From JAIYDJ01 sp031400505 (lineage in GTDB: Bacteria; Pseudomonadota; Alphaproteobacteria; Rhodobacterales; Rhodobacteraceae): a DNA stretch of 64,000 bases. Positions 35,740 through 44,576 of this stretch are shown one piece after another. Within the stretch, counting starts at the first letter, position 1. The number at the start of each line of letters is the position of its first letter. The DNA is taken from NCBI GenBank assembly GCA_031400505.1, contig JANNPZ010000031.1:1-64000 (forward strand), in the 5' to 3' direction. A program made the translations under genes and the position numbers. The notes under the pieces were generated by a model that saw only the letters and a list, made by a program, of their open reading frames with translations, was not told the origin of the DNA and ran no database searches.

Positions 35740-37311
35740 CTAGCAGAGCAGGCCAACCACTTCGCGCGCAGCTTCGGCGCGCGCGGCGGGGCCATAGCCT
35801 GCCGCCGGATCATTGCGCAAGGCGGGGAACAGGTGCAAGATTTCGGCCTGCGTCTGCGCGTCGTGACCGGCCAAGGTCAGCGGACCGGGCATGTAGCTTT
35901 CGCTCCACAATCCATCGGCGCAGATGATCTGGTGGCGATCGAACAGCAAATGGTGATAGGTGATCAAGCGACCGCTGTGGTCCTGTGACAGAAGCCCTGC
36001 CTGGACCAGATGCACGGCCTTCACCAGAACTTCGGATGCACCGCAGTACAACTCTGCGCGCCATCCGGCCAATAGCAGGCGGTGCTGCGGCGACATGCGC
36101 AGCGCACCATGGTCGCCGAACAGTCCCGCCGGGATGATCACGGCCGCCATTGCGCCCTGTGACCTGACCCGCCGGCCACCGCACCAGCGCACCGTCTGAA
36201 AGCCGTCATCCAACGTCTGCACCAGATCGCCCACCCGGATGCGTTCAACGACAACCGGACCGCGTGCTGTGAAAATCCTGGTGCCGGCGGCGAAACAGGC
36301 CACCGCTGTCGTCTCGACCAGCCCGACATCGGTTACGCCCTGCGCGTTCATCACCTCATAGCTGAACGTCTCTGCCGCGGGGGCGCCGCCGGTATCGTCG
36401 GCAACGAAGGTGATCGTGCCATCGCCGTTTACGGTCAGCTGCGTTCCCGACGCCAGCGTGACCACGCTGCCCGCCACGACCGGCTGTCCGTTGATCTCGG
36501 TTATGGTCAGCGCTCCGCCACCGGTGTTGGTGTCGTTTGCCGTCAGATCAACGGTCGTCTCGACCCCAGCGCGCAGGGTCACCGCGTCATCGCCCGCCAC
36601 CACAGCCGTCTGAACCGAGTCCGCCGCAATCAGCAAATTGCTGTCATAAGTAGCATCGCCGCCATCCGCGATGCCGATCTTGATGCTGTTGACCTTCCCC
36701 GGAGAAACCGGTGCCTTTAGCGTCAATGTGACGGTGAATCCGTCCATTTCGGTGTTGTAGGCCCCGTCGGCGTTGTCGACATAGAGGTTTCCGTTGGTTG
36801 TCTGGTTGATGTTGTTGATGGACACCTCGCCATCGCCCACGGTCAGCTTGGCCAATGTGCCGTTGACCCAGACACCGACCGAATCGTTGAAGCGCGACCC
36901 GACATACTCAAGGTACTCTTCCGAGGAAAAGACGATCTGCATCGTCAGAACCGATCCGACCGGAATGAACTCGGCCTCAAACACCGCCGCGTCATAGGTT
37001 GCGGCCCCGGCGATCACGTTCATTTCTGCCAGACCGTCGAGGCCCGTCGTGTCGGTGGTCGTGCTCGAGCTTAGATTGGTCGACCCGGTACTGTTGGTGA
37101 AATCCGACGCCTTGCCGGTGGACAGTATCACGCCACTGTCAGAGGGCGCTATGCCGGGGGTTGTGATGTCGGCCCCGGAATAAAGCCCCCCGCTCGACGG
37201 ATCGCCAGAGTAGCTGGCCGACACGATCTGGATGCCATCACCAAACATCGCATCCGCCATCTTCAGGGCGGAAACGTTGGTGGTTACCGAGAGTTCGGAT
37301 GCTTCGGTCAT
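35740..37311 (-). CDS. Choice-of-anchor-L plus Ig-like plus Hint-domain protein 2
   Basis: A 523-residue acidic protein in three parts. The first (about 1-235) is a choice-of-anchor-L-type beta domain with VFSSEEYLEYVGSRFNDSVGVWVNG. The second is a cadherin/VCBS-like repeat (about 240-340; LTANDTNTGGGALTITEING). The third is a Hint domain opening CFAAGTRIFTARGPVVVERI, with MSPQHRLLL and a C-terminal LWSESYMPGPLTL closely like Hint protein 1. There is no signal peptide. The layout is that of a secreted surface or extracellular protein whose C-terminus may be processed by the Hint domain. Confidence 0.85.
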   Translation of the reverse strand: MTEASELSVTTNVSALKMADAMFGDGIQIVSASYSGDPSSGGLYSGADITTPGIAPSDSGVILSTGKASDFTNSTGSTNLSSSTTTDTTGLDGLAEMNVIAGAATYDAAVFEAEFIPVGSVLTMQIVFSSEEYLEYVGSRFNDSVGVWVNGTLAKLTVGDGEVSINNINQTTNGNLYVDNADGAYNTEMDGFTVTLTLKAPVSPGKVNSIKIGIADGGDATYDSNLLIAADSVQTAVVAGDDAVTLRAGVETTVDLTANDTNTGGGALTITEINGQPVVAGSVVTLASGTQLTVNGDGTITFVADDTGGAPAAETFSYEVMNAQGVTDVGLVETTAVACFAAGTRIFTARGPVVVERIRVGDLVQTLDDGFQTVRWCGGRRVRSQGAMAAVIIPAGLFGDHGALRMSPQHRLLLAGWRAELYCGASEVLVKAVHLVQAGLLSQDHSGRLITYHHLLFDRHQIICADGLWSESYMPGPLTLAGHDAQTQAEILHLFPALRNDPAAGYGPAARAEAAREVVGLLC

Positions 37312-37451
37312 GTCCGTCCGGCCGTTTGTCTGCTGCCCGAATTCCTGACAGCCAAGACTTGTGATTTTGCTAACGGGAACGCTTAATGTCGGCGTGGTTC
37401 ATATCCCTGCCGCAGCCGGCAGCGGCGGGCGACCTGAAACCGGAGCGTGCA

Positions 37452-37793
37452 ATGGAAGACCCCGAAAAACCCGACAAGATCAAGCGCCCGCAGCAGGTCT
37501 ATACCTTGCTGGTCGAGGTCGGGCGCAAGGCAGGCGACGGGTTGCCCGAAAAGTCCACAGGTGCGGGGCTGATGATTTATGCTAGCGGTGTGGACGAAGC
37601 CGAGGCGGTGCGTGAAACCGTGGCAATCCTGAAAGAGGCCGATCTTGCACCGCTGGATGTGCAAGGCTACGGCACGTTGGACGACCGCCTTGCAGACGGA
37701 GACGATATCGAACCAGAAGAGCGCGCACTGATGCAGCGCGCGCTGGACGAAAACTCGGTCATCGTGGCACAGATGAACCCGTTCTTCGACTAG
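37452..37793 (+). CDS. Small conserved-looking hypothetical protein
   Basis: A 113-residue acidic protein from ATG 37452, which has GGAG six bases upstream; an ATG at 37386 would add 22 residues of unlike composition. The body (QQVYTLLVEVGRK, then DEAEAVRETVAILKEADLAPLDVQGYG) looks like a small alpha-beta domain with an acidic C-terminal helix. No family is recognised. It lies between two Hint genes on the opposite strand, so it could be independent or a partner. Confidence 0.6.
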   Translation: MEDPEKPDKIKRPQQVYTLLVEVGRKAGDGLPEKSTGAGLMIYASGVDEAEAVRETVAILKEADLAPLDVQGYGTLDDRLADGDDIEPEERALMQRALDENSVIVAQMNPFFD

Positions 37794-37897
37794 TTGTCGC
37801 AAGCCGTGGCTTTTCCCGCTATGCGGTTGGGCTGCGCAATTGCGATGAAGGCCGCCCGAAGGCAGGGACAGGTGCCGGGTGCCCCCGAAACACCGCC

Positions 37898-38896
37898 TCA
37901 GCCAAACCCGCGCACCAGTGTCCGCCCCGAATGGCCGATCAGCGGTTTGGCCTCATAGGGTGCCAAAATCCGGCGCGGAGGTGGGGTCAGCCGATGCGCC
38001 GCATCCGACATCAAAACGCAGCCATCCGCGGTGAACAGGGCAGGGCACCCCAAGTGCAACGCCACCGAAGATGTCACGGCGCGTCGGTGTTCTGCCAGCG
38101 CCTTGCGTCCATCGATCAGCGCGCCCGCCGGGATCAGCACCTCATCTTCGCCAAAGTGGTATTCCACCAATATTCCCGACAGCATCACCAGTTGATCCGA
38201 CGACACCAAAAGGTCGCGCTGTGCCCCATAGAACGGTGCGCGCAGCAGCACTGGCGCAAAGAAGCCGGCGCTTGGCAGGTCGCGATGCGTGACCCGCAGC
38301 AGTGGCAGCGGTCCTTCGTCCAGCGTCAGGATACGGTCGCCGGGGCGCAGTTGTCCGGCAGGCACCGGTCCTGCCAGCGTGTCGACCATTGTGTTCAGCC
38401 CGATCCATGGGGCCCGGTCGGGCAGTGCCGCGCCCTGGGTCGCACCAAACCACAATACGGCCGGATGGCGCTGAAACTGTCCAAGCCCGGCACAGAGGCT
38501 TTCAAGGTCGGTCAGACCCAGCGGCAATGGATCGCGCCCTGTGCTCCACACCGGGTCTTCGCCATCTGTCGTGTCAAGCTGCATGCGCCAGCGCGAAGCA
38601 GGAACGTCAAACGCAAAACTGAGCCTCGCAACGCCCTGCGTCAACGGAAATGGGCCGGGCAAAACGTGTCGGCGCACCACGGAACCCCGCCGGTTCAGAA
38701 GAATGATCCCTGCGCCGGGGTCAAGAAACACCGACAATGTGCGCGGTTCCGGGCCATCGGTCTGCTGGTTCAGCAGCACCGCGCTGCCAGCAAGAGGCAA
38801 GGCAAACTCCATCACGAACACGGCCCGCTCGATCTGCGCTGTGGTACTTGCAAAGCGCGGATCGCGGCGGTCCGACAGGGCGATCCAGTCGCTCAT
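37898..38896 (-). CDS. Hint-domain protein 3, lacking the catalytic cysteine
   Basis: A 332-residue protein: a beta-rich N-terminal domain (about 1-160) and a Hint_2-type domain with VPAGQLRPGDRILTLDEGPLPLLRV, SSDQLVML and the C-terminal PPPRRILAPYEAKPL. Where the two neighbours have Cys-Phe-Ala-x-Gly-Thr, this protein reads IGLNTMVDT, so the nucleophile needed for the N-to-S shift is absent. It may be a binding or structural derivative. No signal peptide. It is divergent from dapE across about 245 bases. Confidence 0.8.
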   Translation of the reverse strand: MSDWIALSDRRDPRFASTTAQIERAVFVMEFALPLAGSAVLLNQQTDGPEPRTLSVFLDPGAGIILLNRRGSVVRRHVLPGPFPLTQGVARLSFAFDVPASRWRMQLDTTDGEDPVWSTGRDPLPLGLTDLESLCAGLGQFQRHPAVLWFGATQGAALPDRAPWIGLNTMVDTLAGPVPAGQLRPGDRILTLDEGPLPLLRVTHRDLPSAGFFAPVLLRAPFYGAQRDLLVSSDQLVMLSGILVEYHFGEDEVLIPAGALIDGRKALAEHRRAVTSSVALHLGCPALFTADGCVLMSDAAHRLTPPPRRILAPYEAKPLIGHSGRTLVRGFG

Positions 38897-39142
38897 GCGC
38901 GCAGGCCATTGACGAAAAATACCCGCATCTCTGCCTCGCGATACCGAAACTTCCCGCCAAACCGGGTCGCTTCTGGGGGTTTCATGGCGCTTTGGCCAAT
39001 TCTATGTCCTGCCTCGGGACGTTTCTTGACGACAAGATACGGACAAATTTGCAGGCTGTCATGCGGTTTTAGCGCGGTGCAGGGCGTTGTGAGCGACCGG
39101 TCAACCCGGTATTCCTGCTCTTGCACCATGAAGGACCCGCTG

Positions 39143-40294
39143 ATGCCGCATGCGCCCACCGACCCCGCGGAGTTGACCGCCCGCCTGATCCGCTGCCCGT
39201 CCGTCACCCCCGTCGAAGGCGGCGCGCTGGCACTGCTGCAAAGCATGCTGGAACCGGCGGGCTTTGCCTGTACCCGCGTTGATCGCGGCGGGGTGGCTAA
39301 TCTTTATGCCCGCTGGGGTGTCGCGGGGGCGAACCGCAGCTTTGGCTTCAACGGGCATACCGATGTGGTGCCGGTGGGCGATGCCGCCGCCTGGACGCAG
39401 GATCCGTTCGGGGCGGCGGTGGTGGATGGCTGGATGTATGGGCGGGGGGCGACGGATATGAAATCCGCCGTCGCGGCCTTTGCGGCGGCGGCGGTGGATT
39501 TCGTCCGTGAAACCCCGCCCGATGGCGCCGTGATCCTGGCGATTACGGGCGACGAAGAGGGCGAGGCGACCGATGGCACGGTGGCGCTGCTCGACTGGAT
39601 GGCCGCGACAGGCGAGCGGATGACGCATTGCCTGGTGGGAGAGCCGACCTGCCCCGACAGCTTGGGCGACATGATGAAGATCGGGCGTCGCGGGTCGATG
39701 ACCGCCTTCTTTACGGCGCAGGGTGTGCAGGGTCATTCGGCCTATCCGCACCGCGCGAAAAACCCGATGACCGCGCTGGTGCGCCTGCTGTCGCGGCTGG
39801 AGGCAGAGCCGCTGGATGCGGGGACCGCGCATTTCGACGCCTCGACGCTGGCGATCACCACCATCGACTGCGGTAATCCTGCGACCAATGTGATCCCGGC
39901 GCAGGGGCGGGCGACGGTCAACATCCGGTTCAACGACGCCCATTCCGGGGCCAGCCTGTCGGACTGGTTGCTGGGCCATGCGGCGGCGGTTCAGGAAGAG
40001 TGCGGCGTGCAGATCACCACGCGGATCACCATTTCTGGGACCAGCTTTCTAACGCCGCCGGGCGAGTTTTCGGCGCTGGTCGCGCGTGCGGTACAGGCCG
40101 AAACCGGGTTGGCGCCGGCGATGTCCACCTCTGGCGGGACGTCGGATGCGCGGTTCGTCAAGGATCACTGCCCGGTGGTCGAATTCGGTCTGGTGGGCCG
40201 CACGATGCATCAGGTTGACGAGCGGGTTCCCGTCGCGCAGATCCATGCGTTGAAGGCGATCTATACCCGCATCTTGCAGGACTATTTCGCATGA
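39143..40294 (+). CDS. dapE: Succinyl-diaminopimelate desuccinylase
   Basis: Removes succinate from N-succinyl-LL-DAP. The 383-residue M20 metallopeptidase-fold enzyme has GHTDVVPVG, the bridging-Asp region RGATDMKS, GDEEGEA with the catalytic Glu, and the final metal His in GRTMHQVDE. AAGGA at 39131-39135 lies seven bases before ATG 39143, which I prefer to ATG 39128. The long open frame further upstream is the antisense of Hint protein 3. It is coupled by ATGA to the next GNAT gene. Confidence 0.94.
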   Translation: MPHAPTDPAELTARLIRCPSVTPVEGGALALLQSMLEPAGFACTRVDRGGVANLYARWGVAGANRSFGFNGHTDVVPVGDAAAWTQDPFGAAVVDGWMYGRGATDMKSAVAAFAAAAVDFVRETPPDGAVILAITGDEEGEATDGTVALLDWMAATGERMTHCLVGEPTCPDSLGDMMKIGRRGSMTAFFTAQGVQGHSAYPHRAKNPMTALVRLLSRLEAEPLDAGTAHFDASTLAITTIDCGNPATNVIPAQGRATVNIRFNDAHSGASLSDWLLGHAAAVQEECGVQITTRITISGTSFLTPPGEFSALVARAVQAETGLAPAMSTSGGTSDARFVKDHCPVVEFGLVGRTMHQVDERVPVAQIHALKAIYTRILQDYFA

Positions 40295-40713
40295 CCCTGG
40301 CCATCGCGCAGACCCGCGACATCGCGGCGTGCCGCGCATTGCGGCGGGCGGTGTTCATCGAGGAGCAGGGCGTGTCAGAGGCCGACGAGGTTGACGATCT
40401 GGACGATGTGGCGGTGCATCTGCTGGCGACGCGGGACGGCCAGCCGGTGGGGACGGCGCGGTTGCTGGTGCACGGCGACACGGTCAAGGTGGGGCGGGTT
40501 TGTGTGCTGGCAGAGGCGCGCGGGCTGGGGCTGGGGGCCGCACTGATGCAGGCGGCGGCCGAGGTTGCGCGCGGCTTGCCCGGTGTGACGCAGGCCAAGC
40601 TGGGTGCGCAGGTTCATGCCTTGGGGTTTTACGAACGGTTGGGATACGTGGCCTATGGGCCCGAGTTTCTGGACGCGGGCATTGCCCACCGTGACATGGT
40701 GCTGGTGCTGTGA
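40291..40713 (+). CDS. GNAT family N-acetyltransferase (ElaA/YjcF type)
   Basis: A 140-residue GNAT with the N-terminal phrase ALRRAVFIEEQGVSEADEVD typical of the ElaA/YjcF group, an acetyl-CoA loop GLGLGAAL and the C-terminal FYERLGYVAYGPEFLDAGI. The substrate is unknown. The ATG overlaps the dapE stop by four bases. The 128 bases after its stop, up to the convergent imuB, hold no feature that I recognise. Confidence 0.87.
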   Translation: MTLAIAQTRDIAACRALRRAVFIEEQGVSEADEVDDLDDVAVHLLATRDGQPVGTARLLVHGDTVKVGRVCVLAEARGLGLGAALMQAAAEVARGLPGVTQAKLGAQVHALGFYERLGYVAYGPEFLDAGIAHRDMVLVL

Positions 40714-40841
40714 ATTGGTGGTGTCGGCTGGTGACTTTGCACTGATGCGCAAACGCCTGGTCGGAGCGCGGTCGCGCACCGGGTTCTTTGCAATCCTGGT
40801 GGTTGGTTGGGCAATTCCGGCAAAAGGCAGATTTGCTTGCC

Positions 40842-42503
40842 TCACGCAAACACCCCCTGACAGAACCACCCGCCTGAAACTTCGGCCCCATACGCGTAAA
40901 ACAGCCACAGCCGCGCACCCTCCACCGTCTCGACCCGCCAGTAATCCCGCGCGCCTGACCGCCAGTCGGGATTGTCGAGCCACCATTCCGGCAGGATCCG
41001 CTCTGGCCCCACCGCCACCCGCACCGCCAGATCGCGCCTGCGCCAGCGAAACTGTGCCGGAACGCCGGGGCCTTCTGCCACCACCATCTCGGGGCGAAAC
41101 AGCATCAACGGGCGCGGCACCGCCGACGCGGGCCAAGGCCCGGCAAATGCCGCCGAAAACGCCGCCGACTGTGCCACCGCCGCCTTTTCGGGAATGTGGC
41201 TTTGCGCTGGATAGAGCCGCGTCACGGCATCCACCCCCAGCTTTGCCGCCAACTTGCCGATCAGATCGTCAAACCGGCTGTCGGCGGTCTGCGGGGCCAT
41301 CGCCGCCGCTGCCGCGTCGAGATGGCCGCGATGCTGCACGGCATGCAGGGGTTCGGTTGTCACCGCCTCAAGCCGCAGCCGGTCGATGCCGAAACCTGGG
41401 TCGATCTGATCGAGCTTCAGCAGCAGCAGGGGCCGGATGCGGTCCACCGTATCGGCGGGGCGCGCAAGGCCGACCTCGATCCCGACCACCTGCCCGTCGG
41501 TGCGAAACCCCTGAAGGCGCACCCGCCGCGCGCCGCGCCCCTTGGCCACCAGCCGAGCGCACAAAACGGGCAAAAGCCGGTCCAGCCCGGCTGTGATATC
41601 GGTCTGCAACCCGATCGGATCGGGAAAGCTGATCCGAACCGCAAAGTGCAACGGTGCCCCCGCCGGGGCAACAGGCTCGGGGTCCAACCCCAAAGCCTGA
41701 TCCACCCGCCGCAACGCCTGCGCCCCGAACCGCCGCGACAGCCCGGCACGCGGCAGCGCCAGAAGATCCTCCACCCGCAGCACGCCCAGCCGGTTCAACC
41801 CCTCGACCACATCGGGGGCAAGCCGCAACGCCGCCAGCGGCAGCCCGCCAATCGCGCCGCGCGCCCCGCCCGCAGGGGCGATCACCCCCTGCGGCAATGC
41901 GGGAACTTTCATAGAAAAACCGGGGGCCGCCCCCACCCGCTCCCACCCGCGCCGCTTGACCGCGCGCGACCGGGTCGCCCGTGCCTCTTGGTCAATCGCA
42001 TCGCCGCTGCGCGCGGGCACCATCGCCTGCCCCGCATAGCGCGCCAGCGCCCAGGCCGCCCCGCGCGTATCGGCCACCCCGGCCCGCAGGCTGAGGCCAA
42101 GGCCCGCACAATCCGCCTCGACTTCTGCCAGCAGCGCCACTTCGCCGCCAAAGAGATGCGCGCACCCCGACAGGTCGATCACCAGACTGTCGGGCGGCTC
42201 TTCTGCGACCCAGGGGCTGAATTTCCCCGCCCAGCGGCGCAGGGCCTGCAGAAACGCTGCATCCCCCACCGGATCGGCGGGCACTGTCACCAGACCGGGA
42301 CACATCGCCGTGGCATCGCGCAACGGTTGGCCCGGATGCAACCCCGCTGCCCCCGCCTCGGCGTTAAACGAGGTCAGAACCTGCGCGCCGCCCAGATCCC
42401 CCACCACGGCAAACGGCACCGGCAACACCGCACGCCGGGCGCGCAAGCGGCGTTCGGCGGCAAGACGGGGGAACCACAAGGACAGGATTCGGCGTTGCGA
42501 CAT
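40842..42503 (-). CDS. imuB: ImuB, catalytically dead Y-family polymerase homologue of the SOS mutasome
   Basis: A 553-residue Y-family-related protein beginning RRILSLWFPRLAAERRLR. The LHPGQPLRDATAMCP, DGLV-type SLVIDLSGCAHLFGG and LLALPRAGLSRRFG segments are those of ImuB. The metal-binding acidic residues of active Y-family polymerases (HIDLDAFYA and the palm DE pair) are replaced, as expected for ImuB, which acts as a scaffold for DnaE2. No imuA lies upstream and no dnaE2 downstream. A LexA box lies 11 bases upstream of the ATG, predicting SOS induction. Confidence 0.88.
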   Translation of the reverse strand: MSQRRILSLWFPRLAAERRLRARRAVLPVPFAVVGDLGGAQVLTSFNAEAGAAGLHPGQPLRDATAMCPGLVTVPADPVGDAAFLQALRRWAGKFSPWVAEEPPDSLVIDLSGCAHLFGGEVALLAEVEADCAGLGLSLRAGVADTRGAAWALARYAGQAMVPARSGDAIDQEARATRSRAVKRRGWERVGAAPGFSMKVPALPQGVIAPAGGARGAIGGLPLAALRLAPDVVEGLNRLGVLRVEDLLALPRAGLSRRFGAQALRRVDQALGLDPEPVAPAGAPLHFAVRISFPDPIGLQTDITAGLDRLLPVLCARLVAKGRGARRVRLQGFRTDGQVVGIEVGLARPADTVDRIRPLLLLKLDQIDPGFGIDRLRLEAVTTEPLHAVQHRGHLDAAAAAMAPQTADSRFDDLIGKLAAKLGVDAVTRLYPAQSHIPEKAAVAQSAAFSAAFAGPWPASAVPRPLMLFRPEMVVAEGPGVPAQFRWRRRDLAVRVAVGPERILPEWWLDNPDWRSGARDYWRVETVEGARLWLFYAYGAEVSGGWFCQGVFA

Positions 42504-42513
42504 GCCGAGAATT

Positions 42514-42528
42514 GTTCACTTAATGTTC
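42514..42528. promoter_or_regulatory. LexA (SOS) box upstream of imuB
   Basis: The sequence is GTTC-ACTTAAT-GTTC, an exact fit to the alphaproteobacterial GTTC-N7-GTTC LexA operator, at -11 to -25 relative to the imuB ATG. It could also influence the divergent cytochrome c' gene, about 140 bases away. The match is seen directly; LexA binding is inferred from the known motif. Confidence 0.85.
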
Positions 42529-42670
42529 CATTATTCCAACCCAAAATCACTGGATCATCGAACTTTTCCCCAATGAATTTCCCGTGATGGCCCCTTGATC
42601 GCGGCAAATTGGCTAGGGAAACGACGGGCAGCGCCTCTATGCTCGCCCTATCTCAACTAGGAGTCGCTAA

Positions 42671-43105
42671 ATGCTGTCAGTCCCCAAGCTCTTCCTCGCC
42701 GGTGTCGTCCTTGCCACCGGCGTTGCCATAGCCCAAGCCGCCGCAACCGACCCGAACGTGATCGCGCGTCAAGGCCTGATGAAATCCATCGGTGGTGCCA
42801 CCAAGACGCTGGGTGACATGGCCGGGGGCAAAGCCGCCTTCGACGCTGCCGCAGCCGAGGCTGCAAAAGCCACCCTGATTGCCGCCTCGCTGGACATCGA
42901 AGCCAAGTTCGTGACCCAGACTGCCGACCCCGAGCAGGACGCCAAGCCGGAAGTCTGGACCAACTGGGCCGATTTCCTGGTCAAGGCCAAGGCACTGAAC
43001 GACGCCGCCACCGCGCTCGATGCCAGCAGCGTGGAGACGATCGGGGCCGGGATGGCCGGGGTCGGCGGGGCGTGCAAGGCCTGCCACACCGACTATCGCC
43101 TGTAA
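42671..43105 (+). CDS. Cytochrome c'
   Basis: A 144-residue periplasmic haem protein: a signal peptide ending near AIAQA, a four-helix-bundle sequence rich in Ala, and the C-terminal haem motif CKACH (Cys135-His139). This placement of CxxCH near the end is diagnostic for class-II cytochrome c'. Members bind NO and protect against nitrosative stress; electron-transfer roles are less clear. AGGAG lies seven bases before the ATG. An intrinsic terminator follows the stop. Confidence 0.93.
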   Translation: MLSVPKLFLAGVVLATGVAIAQAAATDPNVIARQGLMKSIGGATKTLGDMAGGKAAFDAAAAEAAKATLIAASLDIEAKFVTQTADPEQDAKPEVWTNWADFLVKAKALNDAATALDASSVETIGAGMAGVGGACKACHTDYRL

Positions 43106-43123
43106 GGGCTGATTGCGATTTTC

Positions 43124-43155
43124 AAAGCCCCCGGCGTGATCCGGGGGCCTTTTTC
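43124..43155 (+). terminator. Intrinsic terminator after cytochrome c'
   Basis: GCCCCCGG (43127-43134) and CCGGGGGC (43141-43148) form a perfect 8-base-pair stem with a six-base loop, followed by CTTTTTC. An AAA run precedes the stem, so it might also work weakly on the other strand. Confidence 0.88.
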
Positions 43156-43233
43156 ATGCCGCCGCCGGTCCGGCTTATGGATCGGCCCCGGTTTCAGTCT
43201 ATGCTGGTGGCGCAAGGCTACCACGAGACGGCC

Positions 43234-43854
43234 ATGATCACCGACATCGAGGATTACTTCACCAAGGGATGCGGCCGCTGCGACCGCTTTGCCACGCCCG
43301 CCTGCTCGGTCCATCGGTGGACGGCGGGCCTTGTCGCCCTGCGCCGCATCTGCCAGTCGCTTGGCCTGACCGAGGCGGTGAAATGGGGCCACCCCTGTTA
43401 CACCCACGCCGGGCGCAACATCGCCATCATCGGCGCGTTGCAAAGCAGCTTCCGCCTTGGCTTTTTCAATGCCGCCCTGCTCGGCAACGCCGAAGGCCTG
43501 CTTGAACGCCAGGGCCCCAACAGCCGACACCCCGACACGGTCCGCTTCACGGACGCCGCGCAGGTGACCGCCCTTGAATCCGCAATCCGCGCCATTCTGG
43601 CCGAAGCGATGCGCTATGCCGAGGCTGGCATCCTGCCGCCCAAGGTCCCTGCCGACCTTGACCTGCCCGAAAACCTGATCGCGGCCCTTGACGTCGACCC
43701 CGACCTTGCCAAGGCGTTCCACGCTCTGACCCCGGGTAGGCAACGCAGCTACGTCATTGCCCTGTCCTCGGCCAAGACCGAAGCGACCCGCCTTGCACGT
43801 ATCGAGAAGTACCGCCCGCACATCCTTGCCGGGAAGGGCGCGCAGGAGCGCTAG
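43234..43854 (+). CDS. YdeI/OmpD-associated-like (DUF1801) protein
   Basis: A 206-residue protein with an N-terminal Cys-rich segment GCGRCDRFATPACSV, then an iron-chaperone/YdhG-like DUF1801 core (EAVKWGHPCYTHAGRNIAIIGA). A C-terminal helix cluster ends RSYVIALSSAKTEATRLARIEKY, the YdeI/OmdA tail. Several in-frame starts exist; I chose ATG 43234 because the conserved part begins immediately after it, though its Shine-Dalgarno sequence is weak. It overlaps the convergent lipoprotein gene by four bases. The molecular function of the family is not established. Confidence 0.8.
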   Translation: MITDIEDYFTKGCGRCDRFATPACSVHRWTAGLVALRRICQSLGLTEAVKWGHPCYTHAGRNIAIIGALQSSFRLGFFNAALLGNAEGLLERQGPNSRHPDTVRFTDAAQVTALESAIRAILAEAMRYAEAGILPPKVPADLDLPENLIAALDVDPDLAKAFHALTPGRQRSYVIALSSAKTEATRLARIEKYRPHILAGKGAQER

Positions 43855-44111
43855 CCGCAGCTAACCGCCACAATCACCTCTGCCGCGTCGATCTCGATGT
43901 TCAACCGGCTTTCCAGATAGTCCATCGTCACCGCCATGCCCGGCCGGATGATCCGCACCACCTGCCCGAACCGCATCGTTTCCAGCACCGCCGCAGGCTG
44001 CCCGATAAGTTCGGTCAGGTCCCGCGCCCCGCAAGCCCCCGGCACTGGATCAGCCACGGGTTCGGTCCCACACCCCGCCAGCACCACCAGTATCAGCGCC
44101 AAATTCCGCAT
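43851..44111 (-). CDS. I78-family peptidase inhibitor lipoprotein
   Basis: An 86-residue precursor with a lipobox LAGC (Cys14), so it should be a membrane-anchored periplasmic lipoprotein. The mature part carries the inhibitor I78 features: a first Cys in GACGARDL, GQPAAVL, the RIIRPGMAVTMDYLESRLNI block and the closing VSCG. The family inhibits serine proteases (fungal elastase inhibitor AFUEI is the prototype). It lies five bases downstream of the pentapeptide gene on the same strand. Confidence 0.87.
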   Translation of the reverse strand: MRNLALILVVLAGCGTEPVADPVPGACGARDLTELIGQPAAVLETMRFGQVVRIIRPGMAVTMDYLESRLNIEIDAAEVIVAVSCG

Positions 44112-44116
44112 CGCCT

Positions 44117-44428
44117 CTACATTGCGCCGTTTGATTTGGCCGCGCGATAGGCCGCGATCATGTCGACCAAAGGCACCCCGTCAACCGTCACCCCGGTCAT
44201 CCGGCAATTGGCAAACACCGCCCCCGACAGGTTCAGATCAGAAAACACCGCCCCCGACAGGTTGGCATCGGTCACCCGCCACCCGGTCAGATTGCTGTCA
44301 TTGAACCGCGCGCCCGACATGTTGACCTGATTGAATCCGGCCCCCGACAGATTGGCATCGTTGAACTGCGACCCCGAAAGATCGGCGTCGTTCACGTCCA
44401 ACGTCTCTGTGACCCGGTGCAGTTTCAT
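44117..44428 (-). CDS. Pentapeptide-repeat protein
   Basis: A 103-residue protein. Between about residues 15 and 85 it is built of A(D/N)LSG-type pentapeptides, such as ADLSG, ANLSG, FNDSN and VFSDL, predicting a short right-handed quadrilateral beta-helix. This is shorter than Qnr/MfpA-type DNA mimics and lacks their loops, so a topoisomerase role is not supported. ATG 44428 precedes the repeats; an upstream extension overlaps the frmA leader. The ribosome-binding site is weak. Confidence 0.8.
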   Translation of the reverse strand: MKLHRVTETLDVNDADLSGSQFNDANLSGAGFNQVNMSGARFNDSNLTGWRVTDANLSGAVFSDLNLSGAVFANCRMTGVTVDGVPLVDMIAAYRAAKSNGAM

Positions 44429-44576
44429 AGACAAAGCCTGCCAACCCCCACGTTCCCTGTCAACGGTGCTGCCTGCACAACCAATCCTGTCACCCGACCC
44501 ATCTGCTGCCCTGCCCGCTCCTTGCATTTCTGCGCATCTTGCCACAGCCTGCGCCAAAACCCCAAAGGAGTCTCAC

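Noticed and set aside
37931..39142. A 400-codon in-frame extension upstream of dapE
   Set aside because: It is the antisense of the third Hint protein; the M20 fold begins at 39143, where there is also a ribosome-binding site.
38897..39142. A sigma-70 promoter (TTGACG at about 39028) for dapE
   Set aside because: No acceptable -10 hexamer at a normal distance could be found, so I do not annotate it.
44117..44428. Qnr-type quinolone resistance protein
   Set aside because: The pentapeptide stretch is far too short and has none of the loops of Qnr or MfpA.
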